Source: Inia geoffrensis | Lineage: Eukaryota > Chordata > Mammalia > Artiodactyla > Iniidae | Reading direction: 5' to 3' | NCBI GenBank assembly: GCA_036417435.1 | Contig: CM070910.1 | Coordinates: 14,573,501-14,637,500 of the forward strand | Length of the DNA: 64,000 nt | In this document: piece by piece, positions 33,931 through 45,050 of the stretch | Position numbering within the stretch: the stretch's first letter is position 1 | How the letters are laid out: every line of letters starts with the position of its first letter | Notes under the pieces: generated by a model | Told to the model about the DNA's origin: nothing | What the model saw: only the letters and a program-made list of their open reading frames with translations | Database searches by the model: none | Program-made: the position numbers and the translations under genes

Positions 33931-34634
33931 TTAAGAATTAAGCATAATCTCACATCCCTTAATCTTTCCCCTACATCTTCATCAACTCCCTTAATGTTGA
34001 ATTGAGCTAGCATTTTAAGCCTGGATAATTATGAATAAACCTTCCCTTTTTTTATTCTTTGGTATTGATTATATATTTGTCAACAAATTTTACCAAGGCG
34101 TTTGATCATCTTTACTTCACACATCTCTGTGGGTGTGAAGGTGAAGAGTCTTGAGTACCAGAAATTACAATTACTTCCTGCCCCACCAAATACCTCCCTG
34201 TGTCTGCATTCATCCTCAGCTACCTACAGACAGGCACCGTTAAGATGAGGCGGTCCTTAAATTACACCCACCCCCTTCTATTTTTCTCAACTGCCTACTC
34301 TCCCAGACAGCTTCCTCACTGCCTGGACTTTACTTCTGAGGATACACACCTCAGCAGTCTGAGTGACAGCTGTGGGGGCAGACCCTGAATACTCCAGGCA
34401 AAAGCAGGACTCTAAAAACTCATCATCTTCTATTTTATCATCCCACAGCCACACCTGGCTGCAGCCATCACCCCAACAAACACACACACATACACACACC
34501 AGTTCAAAACAATCCTCCCAGTTTTTTTCTGAATCTTAATGTTTTCCTTCTATGATCTCTCCCAATGTGAAAGATGAGAACCAGTGGTCACTGCTAGTTC
34601 AGCATCTTGTAAGAACTCAAATCGTAGAAAACTT
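33931..34634. other. No recognised feature; small (CA)n near 34479
   Basis: A CA-rich run occupies 34479-34500. Otherwise unassigned. Confidence 0.4.
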
Positions 34635-34856
34635 TATGTACAGAAATGTGCATCACAGGATCTTTATAACACTGAAACAATTCTTTTAATCCATTGTAAA
34701 GTTTTAAATAAATAAATTTGATATATCCATAAGATAGAACACAATATAGCCATTAAATTATGTTGTAGAAAAAACACCAAATGATGTGGGAAAATAGTTT
34801 TAATGGCTGATAAGTTTTTTAAGAATCAGTTTACAAAACTAGCTTGCAATATGATT

Positions 34857-34953
<97 letters not shown>

Positions 34954-35200
34954 TACACACACACACAAACACATGTTCATATACAAATAGATATAGTAGA
35001 ATGCATGTAAATAGTGGCAAAACCTGAGAAGGTCTGTAGTTCAGTTGATAGTATTTTACCAATGTCAATTTCCTTAGTTTAATAATGGTTATGTGAGATG
35101 TCATCATTGGGGAAAGCTAGGTAAAGCTTACATGGGAACTCTCTGTATTGTTTTTGTAACTTCCTGTGAGTCTAAACCTATTTTAAAATAAAAGGTTTTG
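34635..35200 (+). repeat. Old L1 (L1MC/L1MD-like) 3' end
   Basis: The L1 3' UTR: TACCAATGTCAATTTCCTTAG, TTAATAATGGTTATGTGAGATGT, GGGAACTCTCTGTATTGTTTTTG, AACTTCCTGTGAGTCTAAACC and a final AAAATAAAAGGTTTTGT. A compound microsatellite (34862-34968) has expanded inside it. Confidence 0.75.
34862..34968. repeat. Compound (CT)n(TA)n(CA)n microsatellite
   Basis: Three dinucleotide blocks join without spacers: CT to about 34902, TA to 34930, CA to 34968 with one T and one A interruption. Probably highly polymorphic. Confidence 0.97.
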
Positions 35201-35994
35201 TAAAGTATGCGTTGTAACAGAACTTTTTATGGGGGGAGGGGTCCTGCTTAGCAGCCATTCCTCCTTTCTGAGATCCCTTGATTTCCCTTTGGAGAGTAAA
35301 AGTGTAAATATTACCCCACCGTGCACAGACAGTCTTGATGGAGTCCTAATCCAAGCGGCTTTCAAATTGCCAAGCCAAATGCATCCATAGAATCCATCAC
35401 AGATGACTTCAGCAAGAAAATTCCTCTCATAGCCAAGGCCTAGAGACACAATCCAAGCTGGTCAAATCAGACCCTCTCTCCAGGGACTTTTCTTCTTGAC
35501 CAGAGTGATGCAGCAAAGAAAGATGGTCGGAGGCTCTTCATTCCCAAGTGCCCAAATAGCTCTTGTTGTCCTGGTCGTCCCATGGAGGTTACTCTACGAT
35601 CTACGTGGCACCCATCCAACATAATCCCTTTTTGTTGGAGTTTACTGAAGCCAGTAAACAAAGAACTATAACTGGATAAATGGTGTCTTACCCATGCCCA
35701 TTTTAAATAAACTTAAGTGAATTTGTCCTCCTGTGAACTCCCTTCAAATTAGGGACAACTGGTCACAGATTCTCATTTCTTTGAATAATAGCTCTAATTA
35801 AAAAACATTTCTGTCTCTAGGGTCTCCAGACAGATGTTTTCACAGAACACTTTTGTCTACCAGCTCAGTCTTTTGGCCAGACAGTCTTAAGATCATTGGT
35901 TTCACCTCAGGAAAATTCTCTGTCAAAACTAAAACACTTGTGCTCACAATTCTCTGGAACATTATTTAGATGAAAGACATCAATAGATTGATCA
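35201..35994. other. No recognised feature
   Basis: Unassigned sequence. Short minus-strand frames at 35183-35661 have no recognisable domain. Confidence 0.4.
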
Positions 35995-36235
35995 CAGGTA
36001 AGACTACAGGCTTTGGAATCCAACTGAGCTGACTGGAAGTTTGTCTTCACTGTGTGCTGGTGTTCATAGCTTGTGCAACTTACTTGATCTCTTTGAACTT
36101 CTGTTTTCTCCTTCAAAAATGAAAGGTTATATAATTATCTTGTGGATTCTTTGGAGTATTAAGTAACAAGTTTCTGTAATGCCCCTGAAACTGTGTCAGA
36201 CACAAAGCAGATAGTCACTAAACCTTTGGCTGTGC
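35995..36235 (+). repeat. MIR SINE relic with GA-rich tail
   Basis: Sense MIR: GACTACAGGCTTTGGAATCCAACTG head, TTGTGCAACTTACTTGATCTCTTTGAAC core and GTCAGACACAAAGCAGATAGTC end. It is followed at 36248-36315 by a purine-rich (GAA/GGA) run. Confidence 0.82.
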
Positions 36236-36359
36236 ATCAAACAATTCAAGGAAGAAGAATAAAAAGAAAAGAGGAAGAAGAGGAAAAAGAAAAGGAGGAA
36301 TGAAAAGGGGAGAAATGTGCCCCTTCCTCTCACATAAAGACAGAAGAATTAGAATGCTT

Positions 36360-36545
36360 TACGTTTTCGTATGACGTTATATACATCTTCTCTTTGTATC
36401 CTCACAACAGACTCATGAAATAGACAAAGCGAGTATTCTTTTTCCTGCTGTAATGAGGAGAAACTAAGGCACTGTGCTGAGTTAGGGGCACAGCCAGGTC
36501 CAGAACTAAAGTTCTGACCCAGACTCTGTGATGTCCTCTGCCTGG
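36360..36545 (-). repeat. MIR SINE relic
   Basis: Reverse MIR: TTGTATCCTCACAACAGACTCATGAAATAG, CTGTAATGAGGAGAAACTAAGGCAC and GACCCAGACTCTGTGATGTCC head. Confidence 0.8.
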
Positions 36546-37184
36546 TCCACATTTTTTAGAACATTTATAGATGACACCTACAACTGCCTAGTCCAGAAAT
36601 ATCTCCCTCCCATGCCAAAAATCAAGATAAGACTGTCACTGGTATTACAACCTGAACAATCTCTTAGGCTATGTGGGCAAAAGAAAAAGTTTTATACGTG
36701 CAGAAAAGCAACAGATATGAAAACTGTCCCCTAGTCAAGTCATAAAATCAGGACAGCAATCTGCAAAATAGTTCAGACTATGTTACCTAGTGTACTGCAG
36801 TGTTATTCAATAAGCACTTGATTGTGTGACAGCGTCAGGCCAGGACAAAATCTGACTTCTTAGTTCTCCTCTGCTGGAGAAGAGATGGCCTTGTAGAAAA
36901 TTCTCTCTCCATGTTCTGTATTTTGTGATTTCAATAATATCCCATTTAGGGTAGAAAAAGCAAATAATTCTAGCAAATGTATCACCGCAATAAAGTATAA
37001 CAACGAACAGGAGACACTTACATTCTACCACAGAATAATAGCTGGCTCTCATCACAACTTCAGCAATACAATGAAGAGTCTGTAGTGAACTTATCAAAAT
37101 GTTTAATCTATAAGTGGAGGTACAATTCAAGGTAGACTCATAAAATGTTTGGTTTGAAAAAGCATTAGAAATTACTACCTTAAC
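36546..37184. other. No recognised feature
   Basis: Includes a 127-codon minus frame (36807-37190) with no recognisable domain. No repeat assigned. Confidence 0.4.
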
Positions 37185-37312
37185 CACCATCCACTTTCTC
37201 CATTTTTAGATCATGAATCTGAAGAGCAGAGAGGTTAAGTAACTTTCCAAGCTAACAAAGACACACCAAGTAAGATGGTAGAAAGATTTCAAGATTTGGA
37301 GCCTGGAATATG
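37185..37312 (-). repeat. MIR SINE relic
   Basis: Reverse MIR core: ATTTTTAGATCATGAATCTGAAGAGCAGAGAGGTTAAGTAACTTTCC. Confidence 0.7.
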
Positions 37313-37429
37313 AATTGTGTCTCTACATCACGCCATTTCTATCACCTTTCTTATGTCATTTAATAATCTACACATGAGCTATAATAATGTATATTTTGGA
37401 ATTTGGGGGGGAAATAGTCCAACTGTCTT

Positions 37430-37570
37430 CTCACAGTAAAATGGTATAGTGATAAAAATAACCAAAATAATACCTATATCTTAGGTTGTAATGAGAATTA
37501 ATCGACATGTCCTTTGTATTAAAAAGCATTTTGTAAACTGTAAATTTCCAGGCAAATGTCAGTTATTAGT
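37430..37570 (+). repeat. MIR SINE relic, 3' half
   Basis: Sense MIR: GTAAAATGGTATAGTGATAAAAATAACC, TTAGGTTGTAATGAGAATTAATCG and GCATTTTGTAAACTGTAAA. Confidence 0.65.
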
Positions 37571-37634
37571 AATAGGATGCTGAGTGGTAGAAATTTCTTA
37601 CTGCTTTCTCAAATTGCTGGATTCCACTGAGAGT

Positions 37635-37732
37635 TTTTAAAAGATTGTCTTATTCATCCTTGTATCCTCAAAATCCTCAAAATCTATCACAGTGCCTGGC
37701 ATATAGAAGGCAGTCAACAAATTTGTATGTTT
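37635..37732 (+). repeat. L2 3'-end fragment
   Basis: Sense L2 terminus: TCATCCTTGTATCCTCAAAATC, CACAGTGCCTGGCATATAGAAGGCAGTCAACAAATTTG. Confidence 0.7.
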
Positions 37733-37829
37733 TTTTAAATAACTAGATAATTACATAGACAGTGTGATGAACATCGGAATTTGTTGAAAAGGATACTAAT
37801 AAACTGTGAACAGGTTGGGAAGGGTGGAA

Positions 37830-38100
37830 ACAATGGGATACCACTAAGGCACTATTCGGAGGAAAATTCAGAGCCCTTAAATGTATTCATTAGAAAACCA
37901 AAAAGACTAAAAATAAAGGAGATAAGATTTCAGCTCAAGAAACTGAAGAAAACAAAATAACATCTCCAAAAAAGAAAAAGTAGAAGAAAGAAATGAATAA
38001 ATAAAAATGCAGAAATCAATACATTTGCAAATAAAACTAAATGAGAAAGTTTAAATTGTTGGCCAATAATACAGCTTTTCTGTGAAAAAAAAAAAAAAAA
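37830..38100 (+). repeat. Old L1 (L1M) ORF2 fragment
   Basis: AGAGCCCTTAAATGTATTCATTAGAAAACC and GAAGAAAGAAATGAATAAATAAAAATGCAGAAATCAAT match the middle of L1 ORF2. It ends in a 17-bp A run at about 38084-38100. Possibly the 5' part of the same element that resumes at 39301. Confidence 0.6.
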
Positions 38101-38677
38101 CAGGTAAATAGGCATAATAGTATTAAGAGGTACTCTCTACAAGACTTGCTTTTTTCTATCCTCTCACTGCAATACTCTCCCCCAAATACTGTGCTCACAC
38201 AAAGTGCCCCTCCCTCCGCAACCCTGCAAAATTAGCATCAGAATAGCCCACTCCATCGTCTGTCACCACCATCTCTGATGCTCAGGGGAGGCTAGCTCAA
38301 CCAAGGTGGAAAGTTCTCTGACATCACAATATCTTGAAGGCTGTGAAAGGACAGTGCCCAGAAATAGAGGCAAAGATGGCCAGTGGGAGGGTGGGGACCA
38401 TTGAGGATTCCCTCATTGCTGAGACACCTCTGCTGAAGTTCTGAGGGTGAAGCAAAAGATATCACAGTGATCTCTGGTGTTGACATAGTAATGAACCATC
38501 CTTTGCTGAACTTCACCAGAAAAATATCTTATAAAAAGTACATCAACCATTACATAAAATTAACCAAAGATAGATGCCAGGAGATGAAACAATGCAGAAT
38601 AAAACCTTTACAAGCAGAGATGTGGAAAAAAGCAAGCACAAAAGCACATGGGACTAATAATACTCACACTAACAGTA
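38101..38677. other. No recognised feature
   Basis: Unassigned sequence between the L1M fragment and a MIR. Confidence 0.4.
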
Positions 38678-38902
38678 GGTAGCACTTACCTGTACCAGAC
38701 ACAATTCTAAGTTCTTTACATGCATTAACTCTTTTAAATGTCACAGTATTGCATGGTAGGTACGATTAGGAACTCCATTTTACAAATAAGAAGCTGGGGC
38801 AGAACAGTTCATTTATTTTCTGTTGTTCACAATGCTCGTAAATGGTGGAGGATTTGGATACATACCTTCTAGCTCCAGAATCTATGCTCTTAGCCACTAT
38901 AA
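38678..38902 (-). repeat. MIR SINE relic, nearly full length
   Basis: Reverse MIR: TACCAGACACAATTCTAAGTTCTTTACATGCATTAACTC, CCATTTTACAAATAAGAAGCTGGGGC, then a head CCAGAATCTATGCTCTTAGCCACTAT. Well preserved. Confidence 0.92.
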
Positions 38903-38974
38903 ATAACCCCAGTAATTAAAAAACAGACAAACAAACATGAATCTAGGTGGCAATAGGATACCTTGGCTCAGTAA

Positions 38975-39300
38975 ATGATTTTATTTATGGATGGTTTTAA
39001 ACATTAAAAAATAATTTTATTGGGCTTCCCTGGTGGCGCAGTGGTTGAGAGTCCGCCTGCCGATGCAGGGGACACAGGTTCGTGCCCTGGTCCGGGAAGA
39101 TCCCAAGTGCCGCAGAGCTGCTGGGCCCATGAGACATGGCCGCTGAGCCTGCGCGTCTGGAGCCTGTGCTCCGCAACGGGAGAGGCCACAACAGTGAAAG
39201 GCCCGCGTACCGCAAAAAAAAAAAAAAAAAAATTAAATTAAAAAATAATTTTATTTATGGACAGTTTTTAATGATTTTATTTATGGATGGTTTTTAAAAA
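38975..39300 (+). repeat. Three diverged tandem units, one split by a SINE
   Basis: The motif ATTTTATTTATGGA followed by TGGTTTT or CAGTTTTT occurs at 38978, 39248 and 39273. With the SINE and its duplicated target removed, the three copies lie in tandem with units of about 25 to 40 bp. Confidence 0.8.
39022..39237 (+). mobile_element. CHR-2-type SINE, short form
   Basis: Starts GGCTTCCCTGGTGGCGCAG, B-box-like GGTTCGTGCCC, GAGGCCACAACAGTG and ending CCCGCGTACCGC plus poly-A. An exact 18-bp TSD lies at 39004-39021 and 39238-39255. Confidence 0.97.
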
Positions 39301-39795
39301 GAAAAATATTAATGAATCTGGCTAGATTGATAAAGTGTTATCATAACTGTGGCTATTGCTCTTCCTTATACACAGAACATCAAGATTTAGACAAATAATT
39401 GATATCACCTTGAGTTCTATATATTTATTTGATTTCTATCTATTTGTACTAGAGGCTTTTTTTAAAAATTTCATGTAGTCTATCCAAAATAAAACATCAA
39501 CTTTTTAAAAGTGGGATAAAAAAGGTGATAATATAGAAATTTTGAAAAGTAAGGGCAGACTACATAAAAATTAGTAGTAAGAAAATTGAAATCTACACCA
39601 TGCGGCTGAACTTCTAAAAATAATATGATTTATCAATATCGATATAAGAGTGAGTGAACTTAAACATACCGGTAACCACAGAATAAATGAGAAATTTAGT
39701 CAAAGTCTTCCTCCTAAGAAAAGCACTGGGTCCAAATAGTTTTACAGGCAAAACTTATAAACCTCTCAAGCAACAGATCTATATAAACAGGCATC
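39301..39795 (+). repeat. Old L1 (L1M) ORF2 fragment
   Basis: GAATCTGGCTAGATTGATAAAG at the start and, near 39705-39770, TCCTCCTAAGAAAAGCACTGGGTCCAAATAGTTTTACAGGCAAA, which corresponds to the L1 ORF2 region encoding a 'SPGPDGF'-type motif. Follows the piece at 37830 in L1 order. Confidence 0.65.
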
Positions 39796-39800
39796 TCCCA

Positions 39801-40010
39801 GGCCAGGAGTCAAGAAACTGAGACCAGGAGTCAGGAAACTGCTACGTAGGTTGGCCTGTCGCCCGCTTTTGTAAATATGGTTTTATTGAAACACACACCC
39901 AGTCATTTGCATATAGGCTTTGGCTGCTTTACTGCTATAAAGGCAGAGTCAAGCAGGTGTGAGAGGCCTAAACTACTTACTCTGTGACCCTTTACAAAGA
40001 AACTCTTCCC
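39801..40010. mobile_element. hAT-type MITE relic
   Basis: CAGGAGTCAGGAAACTGCTACG, TTTTGTAAATATGGTTTTATTGAAACACA, CATATAGGCTTTGGCTGCTTT and CCTTTACAAAGAAACT follow a common hAT-Charlie MITE (termini like CAGGGGTCGGCAAACT). The left terminus is duplicated in tandem over 21 bp (39803-39823, 39824-39844). Confidence 0.7.
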
Positions 40011-40461
40011 AGAGGGAGGAAATCCAATGGGCAATAAATATATGTGGTAGCCATAAAAATGCACCACTCAGATCTGCTGTGGGGAACATACCCGGACAGA
40101 CTTCCTGGCTGCTGAGTTCACACCGAGGCCACGATTCCCATGGGCTGCTTCGAGCCAGTGACTGAGCAAGAGGGCTGCCGGGTACAGGGTTCCCGCGAGG
40201 CACGGGCACTGGACTCCTCTGACAGGTGACTTTGGTTCGAAGGCTCCACATCGGCCTGGGCGAAGGGTTCTAAGAACTGCACTGTGGTCTGAGAGTCTGG
40301 TTCCCCAGCCCTCGTCCTCCCCTGCTCTCCTCCAACCTGCATGGCAGTCCCACAGCTCCTACCACATCCATTGCTCTCTCCCCTTTTTCCTTCACAGGCA
40401 CTTTCCCTAATAAACTACTTGCCCATCTGGTCTAGTCTTAGTGTCTGCTTCTCAGAGGACC
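40011..40461. other. Unassigned, possible LTR-like end
   Basis: Near 40400-40450, CACTTTCCCTAATAAACTACTTGCC followed by GTGTCTGCTTCTCAGAGGACC resembles the polyadenylation end of an old LTR. I cannot name the family. Confidence 0.35.
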
Positions 40462-41150
40462 TGAACAAACATAACATGGAAAAATTGCTACCCTTATCTC
40501 TTCTTGCATTAAGAAAATTCAAAATAAAACAACCACACACCACTTGCACTCAGATTAGCAAACTTTCTAAATTTGACACTATCAGTTGTTGATGACTGAG
40601 GAGGAACTGATTTTCCCATAATCTACTGAAAGTGAATTGGTTCTGCCATGTAAGAAAGCCATTTGAAAAGTGAGTGCACACTTTAACCCAGCAATGCTGC
40701 ATCTCCATAATCGTCCTAGAGGAGTACTTGAAATATATACAATAACACACATATAAGGTGTTTCATTGCAAGGTTGTTTATGATTGTGAAAAATTGGGAA
40801 TATCCAACAGTATGACTAAATAAATTATGAAATATCCATGTTATGAAATACCACGCAGGATATCATGAGAGGGAAGATAGATCTATATGTACTGAAAGAT
40901 CTCTAGACATCCTAGTAAGTGATTAAAGCAAGATGTAGTGTAATACATACCATGTAACACCATTTATGTTTAAATCTCCGAAAAACCTCTCTCCCTCTCT
41001 CTCTGGTTACACACACACACACACACACACACACACGTATATATATTTATAAACTAATTATCAGTTTATTGTATTTAGGTAGAGGAATAAAATTAGGAGT
41101 GGTGGAGGAAATTTTCGCTTTACCTGATTTTCTGTTAATATTCACATGGA
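40462..41150 (+). repeat. Old L1 (L1ME-like) 3' part
   Basis: CAGATTAGCAAACTTTCTAAATTTGAC, TTTAACCCAGCAATGCTGC, GAAATACCACGCAGGATATCATGAGAGGG and CATGTAACACCATTTATGTT follow the L1 ORF2 end and 3' UTR order. A (CA)n run at 41007-41036 lies inside. Confidence 0.6.
41007..41036. repeat. (CA)n microsatellite
   Basis: About 15 CA units, followed by a short GTATATATAT tract. Confidence 0.95.
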
Positions 41151-42547
41151 GAATCTATTCATATATTATTTTCATGGGAAAAATCTATATTTAAAAAAAT
41201 TCAAGTCATAGCAATTCCTCTTTCTTTCTATGTGCTGCTGGGCAATACCGGAGGCTCCATGAACACTGCACATAACGGCATGTATTCCATAGGTCGGATC
41301 TAGAAACTCCTCCAGAGAGCAAAGGTCGAAAAGAAATCACTTTATCTGGAGGTTCTGTCTCTATTAATTCAACAGAAAAGCACTGCATGGTTATCAGCGA
41401 AGAATCCATAAAAGACTACTTCCGGTAAACTTTCTAATAGGTGAGAGACAACTCATTCATGATAGACGGATAGACTGATAGACAAGAAGACATACAAACA
41501 CGTATATTCGATAGTTATCTAGATGTATCAAAATATACATCACACTATTGTTTGTCATTTGCAGTCAGTGTGACCCAGACTAAGCATCAAAGAGAAAAAC
41601 CTGCTGTGTTTTTGGAGCAGGTTTTACAACGGGAACTGACAGGTCATGAAGAGCTGTAAGAATCAAACTGTCTTCCTTTGAACGTGGTAACTACTTCTGT
41701 CCTCGAGACTCATAACTAGATAAAGCATTCTGTGAAGACCAAGCTTGGAACCAAAGAAACTCACCTAGGCCAAATGCCAGCTCTTTTTCCACTTAGCCTC
41801 ACTTTCATAGGACCCATTTACTGAAGATGAGATAGTTTATTTATCTGCCCAGAGTTATCCATCTAATCCTAATATCTCTCCAGTGAAACCGTTTAATACT
41901 ACATGAGCTGGACATCAATTCCTAAGAGCGGCCGGAGTGCATATTTTGGCTTCCTCTTCGAAAAAAACAATACCTCTAATCGTTAAGTTCTTGTCACCCT
42001 TAGCACCCTCTTCCATATTAGACTGTGGAGTAAACCGTGGAATCATGTAAGCAACAATGTTTTCCTAGTGCTTGGGGTTTTATGGCTGTTGATAGCAAAC
42101 TAAGAGACCACTGGTTGTTATGAATCAATCTGAATCCCAGGATTGGGGACTTGGGGCTCTGTAGGAGCCTTGAGTAAGGTCTAAAAGGACTAGCGGGTTA
42201 CTGCAGGCTGGCCATCTAGAAGTTGGCCCACAGTCCTGCCCCTTTACCCACTTCTGCCCTGTCTACAGTCAGAATGTGCCTGTAGGGATACGTAAATGTA
42301 AGTGTCCTTGGCCTAAGGCCAACAACAATATAGAGAAAGAATGTCAACAGAAAGATACTGTAGCCCAAGGCACCCTGTACCAAAGCAAGGCTCACTCCCA
42401 CCTCCTAGCACCATAGCCTTAATCTACCTGTGCCTCTGCACTCCACGGGTTCGCCTGTCTCTGCCAGCAGGACTTGGCATTCCTCCCTTTGCTGTGCCAA
42501 CACAATCTTGTTTGTGCATAATGTTAGTTTACCTAACATAACAATGA
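41151..42547. other. No recognised feature
   Basis: About 1.4 kb of unassigned sequence. A weak MIR-like hint near 41810-41870 is not strong enough to call. Confidence 0.4.
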
Positions 42548-42764
42548 CTAACATCTCCTGAGTCCCAATCATAGGCGAGGCATTTTCCACCGGTGTTCTT
42601 ATTTAATCTTCACAACAACCTCATGAGACAAGCATTACTTTTCGTCCCATTTTACTGCTAAAGATAAGAGTGATACATTGCCCAAGGTCAGCTTAAAAGT
42701 GGTGAATGAGGACTCAGCGCCAATCTCTTTGCTTTCAAAGCCCAAGCTCCCAACCACTATGTAA
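42548..42764 (-). repeat. MIR SINE relic
   Basis: Reverse MIR: CTTATTTAATCTTCACAACAACCTCATGAGACAAGC, CCCATTTTACTGCTAAAGATAAG, TTGCCCAAGGTCAGC and a head ending CCAAGCTCCCAACCACTATG. Confidence 0.9.
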
Positions 42765-42869
42765 TAAGATCTCCAATGTCTTAGCGCCACAAGTTGGTCA
42801 TCAAATGACATTTAAGATTCTTTCTGACAAATCCAATTACATGGAAACCTTAGAGTATTAAATCAGTTT

Positions 42870-43020
42870 ACATTCATTCATCCAAGAAACATTTACTAAA
42901 GTTCCGCTGTCTCATTTCAGATGCAACAAAGATTCAAGCATCAGGAAGGTAATACATCTCAGGAACTCGTAGTCTAGCAGAGGAGACAGACACAAAAATA
43001 ACCATAATACAATGAGATAG
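42870..43020 (-). repeat. L2 3'-end relic
   Basis: Reverse L2: CATTCATTCATCCAAGAAACATTTACTAAAG, then GAACTCGTAGTCTAGCAGAGGAGACAGACACAAA. Confidence 0.8.
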
Positions 43021-43232
43021 AAGCAAAACAATGGAAAGACACTGACAATTCCCCTCTTCTCTCCAAAATTTTCCTATTTCTCAGCCTTAATTAGGTTACC
43101 TATTCTTTGATCATTTTCATAACTACATTTTTGCAGCTCACAAAGATTTTTTATCATAATCTCTCACATAAAATTATCAGACTTTTTAAAGAACAAACAA
43201 CTTCCCAATTCTTTGCCCAAAATTTGATTATG

Positions 43233-43538
43233 GGGCTTCCCTGGTGGCGCAGTGGTTAAGAATCTGCCTGCCAATTCAGGGGACACGGGATTGAGCCCTG
43301 GTCGGGGAAGATCCCACATGCCGCGGAGCAACTCAGCCCACATGTCACAACTACTGAGCCTGCGCACACAGAGCCTGTGCTCCACAACAAGAGAAGCCAC
43401 CGCAATGAGGATCCCGTGCACTGCAACAAAGAGTAGCCCCCGCTTGCCACAACTAGAGAAAGCCTGCGGGCAGCAATGAAGGCCCAATGCAGCCAAAAAT
43501 AAATACATAAATAAATCTGTTTTAAAATGAAGCTAAAA
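43233..43538 (+). mobile_element. CHR SINE, intermediate form
   Basis: Starts GGCTTCCCTGGTGGCGCAG and includes AAGAGTAGCCCCCGCTTGCC and GCAACTAGAG-like blocks, ending with AAATAAATACATAAATAAAT and an A-rich tail. A 14-bp exact TSD (AAAATTTGATTATG) lies at 43219-43232 and 43539-43552. Confidence 0.96.
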
Positions 43539-43639
43539 AAAATTTGATTATGATAGCTAAGGTCTTTCTATTTGTTCTTAAAGTTTTTAAATGTTTTTGT
43601 TTACACAATGCTAAGATTAATTTAAATCTCCCAGAGGTT

Positions 43640-44744
43640 ATTACCTTTAAAAATTGTTATGGGAAAAAAATTTGCAAAATACATAGCTGAGAAAGTATTG
43701 TTACCCAAAATATACAAAGAACTCTTAGAAATCAAGAAGAAAATAAACAACCCAATTAAAAAAATGAGCAAAAGATCTGAACAGACACCTCACCAAAGAA
43801 AATATACATAAAGCCAATAAACATATGGAAAGATGCTCCACACTATTTGTCATTAGGAGATTGTAAATTAAAACAACAATGAGATACCACTACACACCTA
43901 TTAGAATGACAAAAATCCGGAACACTGACAACACCAAATTCTGATAAGGATTTGGAGCAACAGGAAATCTCATTCATTACTGGTGGGAATGCAAAATGAT
44001 ACAACCCCTTTGGAAGACAGTTTGGCAGTTCCTTAAAAAACTAAACATTCTCTTACCATATGATTTAATAATCATGCTCCTTGGTATTCACCCACATGAG
44101 TTGAAAATGTATGTCCACACAGAGAAGTACACACAGATATTTGTAGCATAACTGCCAAAACTTGGAAGCAACCAAAATGTCCTACAAGTAGGTGAATCAA
44201 TAAATACACTGTGGTACATCCAGACAATGGAATATTATTCAGCACTAAAAAGAAATGAGCTGTCAAGCCAGCAAAATACATGGAGGAAACTTAAATGCAT
44301 GTTACCAAGTGGAAGAAGTCAATCTGAAAAGACTATATACTGTATGATTCCAACTCTATGACATTCTGGAAAGTGCAAAACTATGGAGACAGTAACAAAG
44401 ATCAGTGGTTTTCAGGGGTTGAGGAGAGGGAGCGGGGGGTTGAATAGGCAGAGACCACAGAGGACTTTTAGGTCAGTGAAACTACTCTGTATGATACTAT
44501 ACTGATGGGTACATGTCATTATACACTTGTCAAAACCCATAGAATGTACAACACCAGGAGCTGTAAAGCTATGGACTTTGGGTGATAATGGTGTAAATGT
44601 AGGTTCATTGATTGTAACAAATGTACCTCTTAAGGATAGGATTGCCATAGTTGTGAGGCTGTGCATGTGGGGAGAAGAGGTTATGTGGGAAATCTCTGTA
44701 CCTTTCACTTAGTTTTGCTATGAGCCTAAAATGGCTCTTAAAAA
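43640..44744 (+). repeat. Old L1 (L1MB/L1MC-like) 3' end, about 1.1 kb
   Basis: ORF2 C-terminus then 3' UTR, well ordered: CAACCCAATTAAAAAAATGAGC, ACAACAATGAGATACCACTAC, TACTGGTGGGAATGCAAAATG, CAATGGAATATTATTCAGC, then GACTTTGGGTGATAATGGTG. The reading frame is broken. A CHR SINE inserted just at its 3' end. Confidence 0.88.
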
Positions 44745-44753
44745 TAAATTCTT

Positions 44754-45038
44754 GGGCTTCCCTGGTGGCACAGTGGTTGAGAATCTGCCTGCTAATGCAG
44801 GCGACACGGGTTCGAGCCCTGGTCTGGGAAGATCCCACATGCCGCGGAGCAACTAGGCCCGTGAGCCACAACTACTGAGCCTGCGCGTCTGGAGCCTGTG
44901 CTCCGCAACAAGAGAGGCTGCGATAGTGAGAGGACCGTGCACCGTTATGAAGAGTGGCCCCCCGCTTGCCACAACTAGAGAAAGCCCTCGCACAGAAATG
45001 AAGACCCAACGCAGCCAAAAATAAATTAATTAATTAAT
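44754..45038 (+). mobile_element. CHR SINE, intermediate form
   Basis: Starts GGCTTCCCTGGTGGCACAG, B-box GGTTCGAGCCC, GCGATAGTGAGAGGACC, GCAACGCAGCC-like end and an (ATTA)n tail. A 9-bp TSD TAAATTCTT lies at 44745-44753 and 45039-45047. It lies at the end of the L1M at 43640-44744. Confidence 0.95.
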
Positions 45039-45050
45039 TAAATTCTTTTT

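Noticed and set aside
41800..41880. Possible reverse MIR
   Set aside because: Only a loose match (CCCATTTACTGAAGATGAGATAG) without supporting head or tail.
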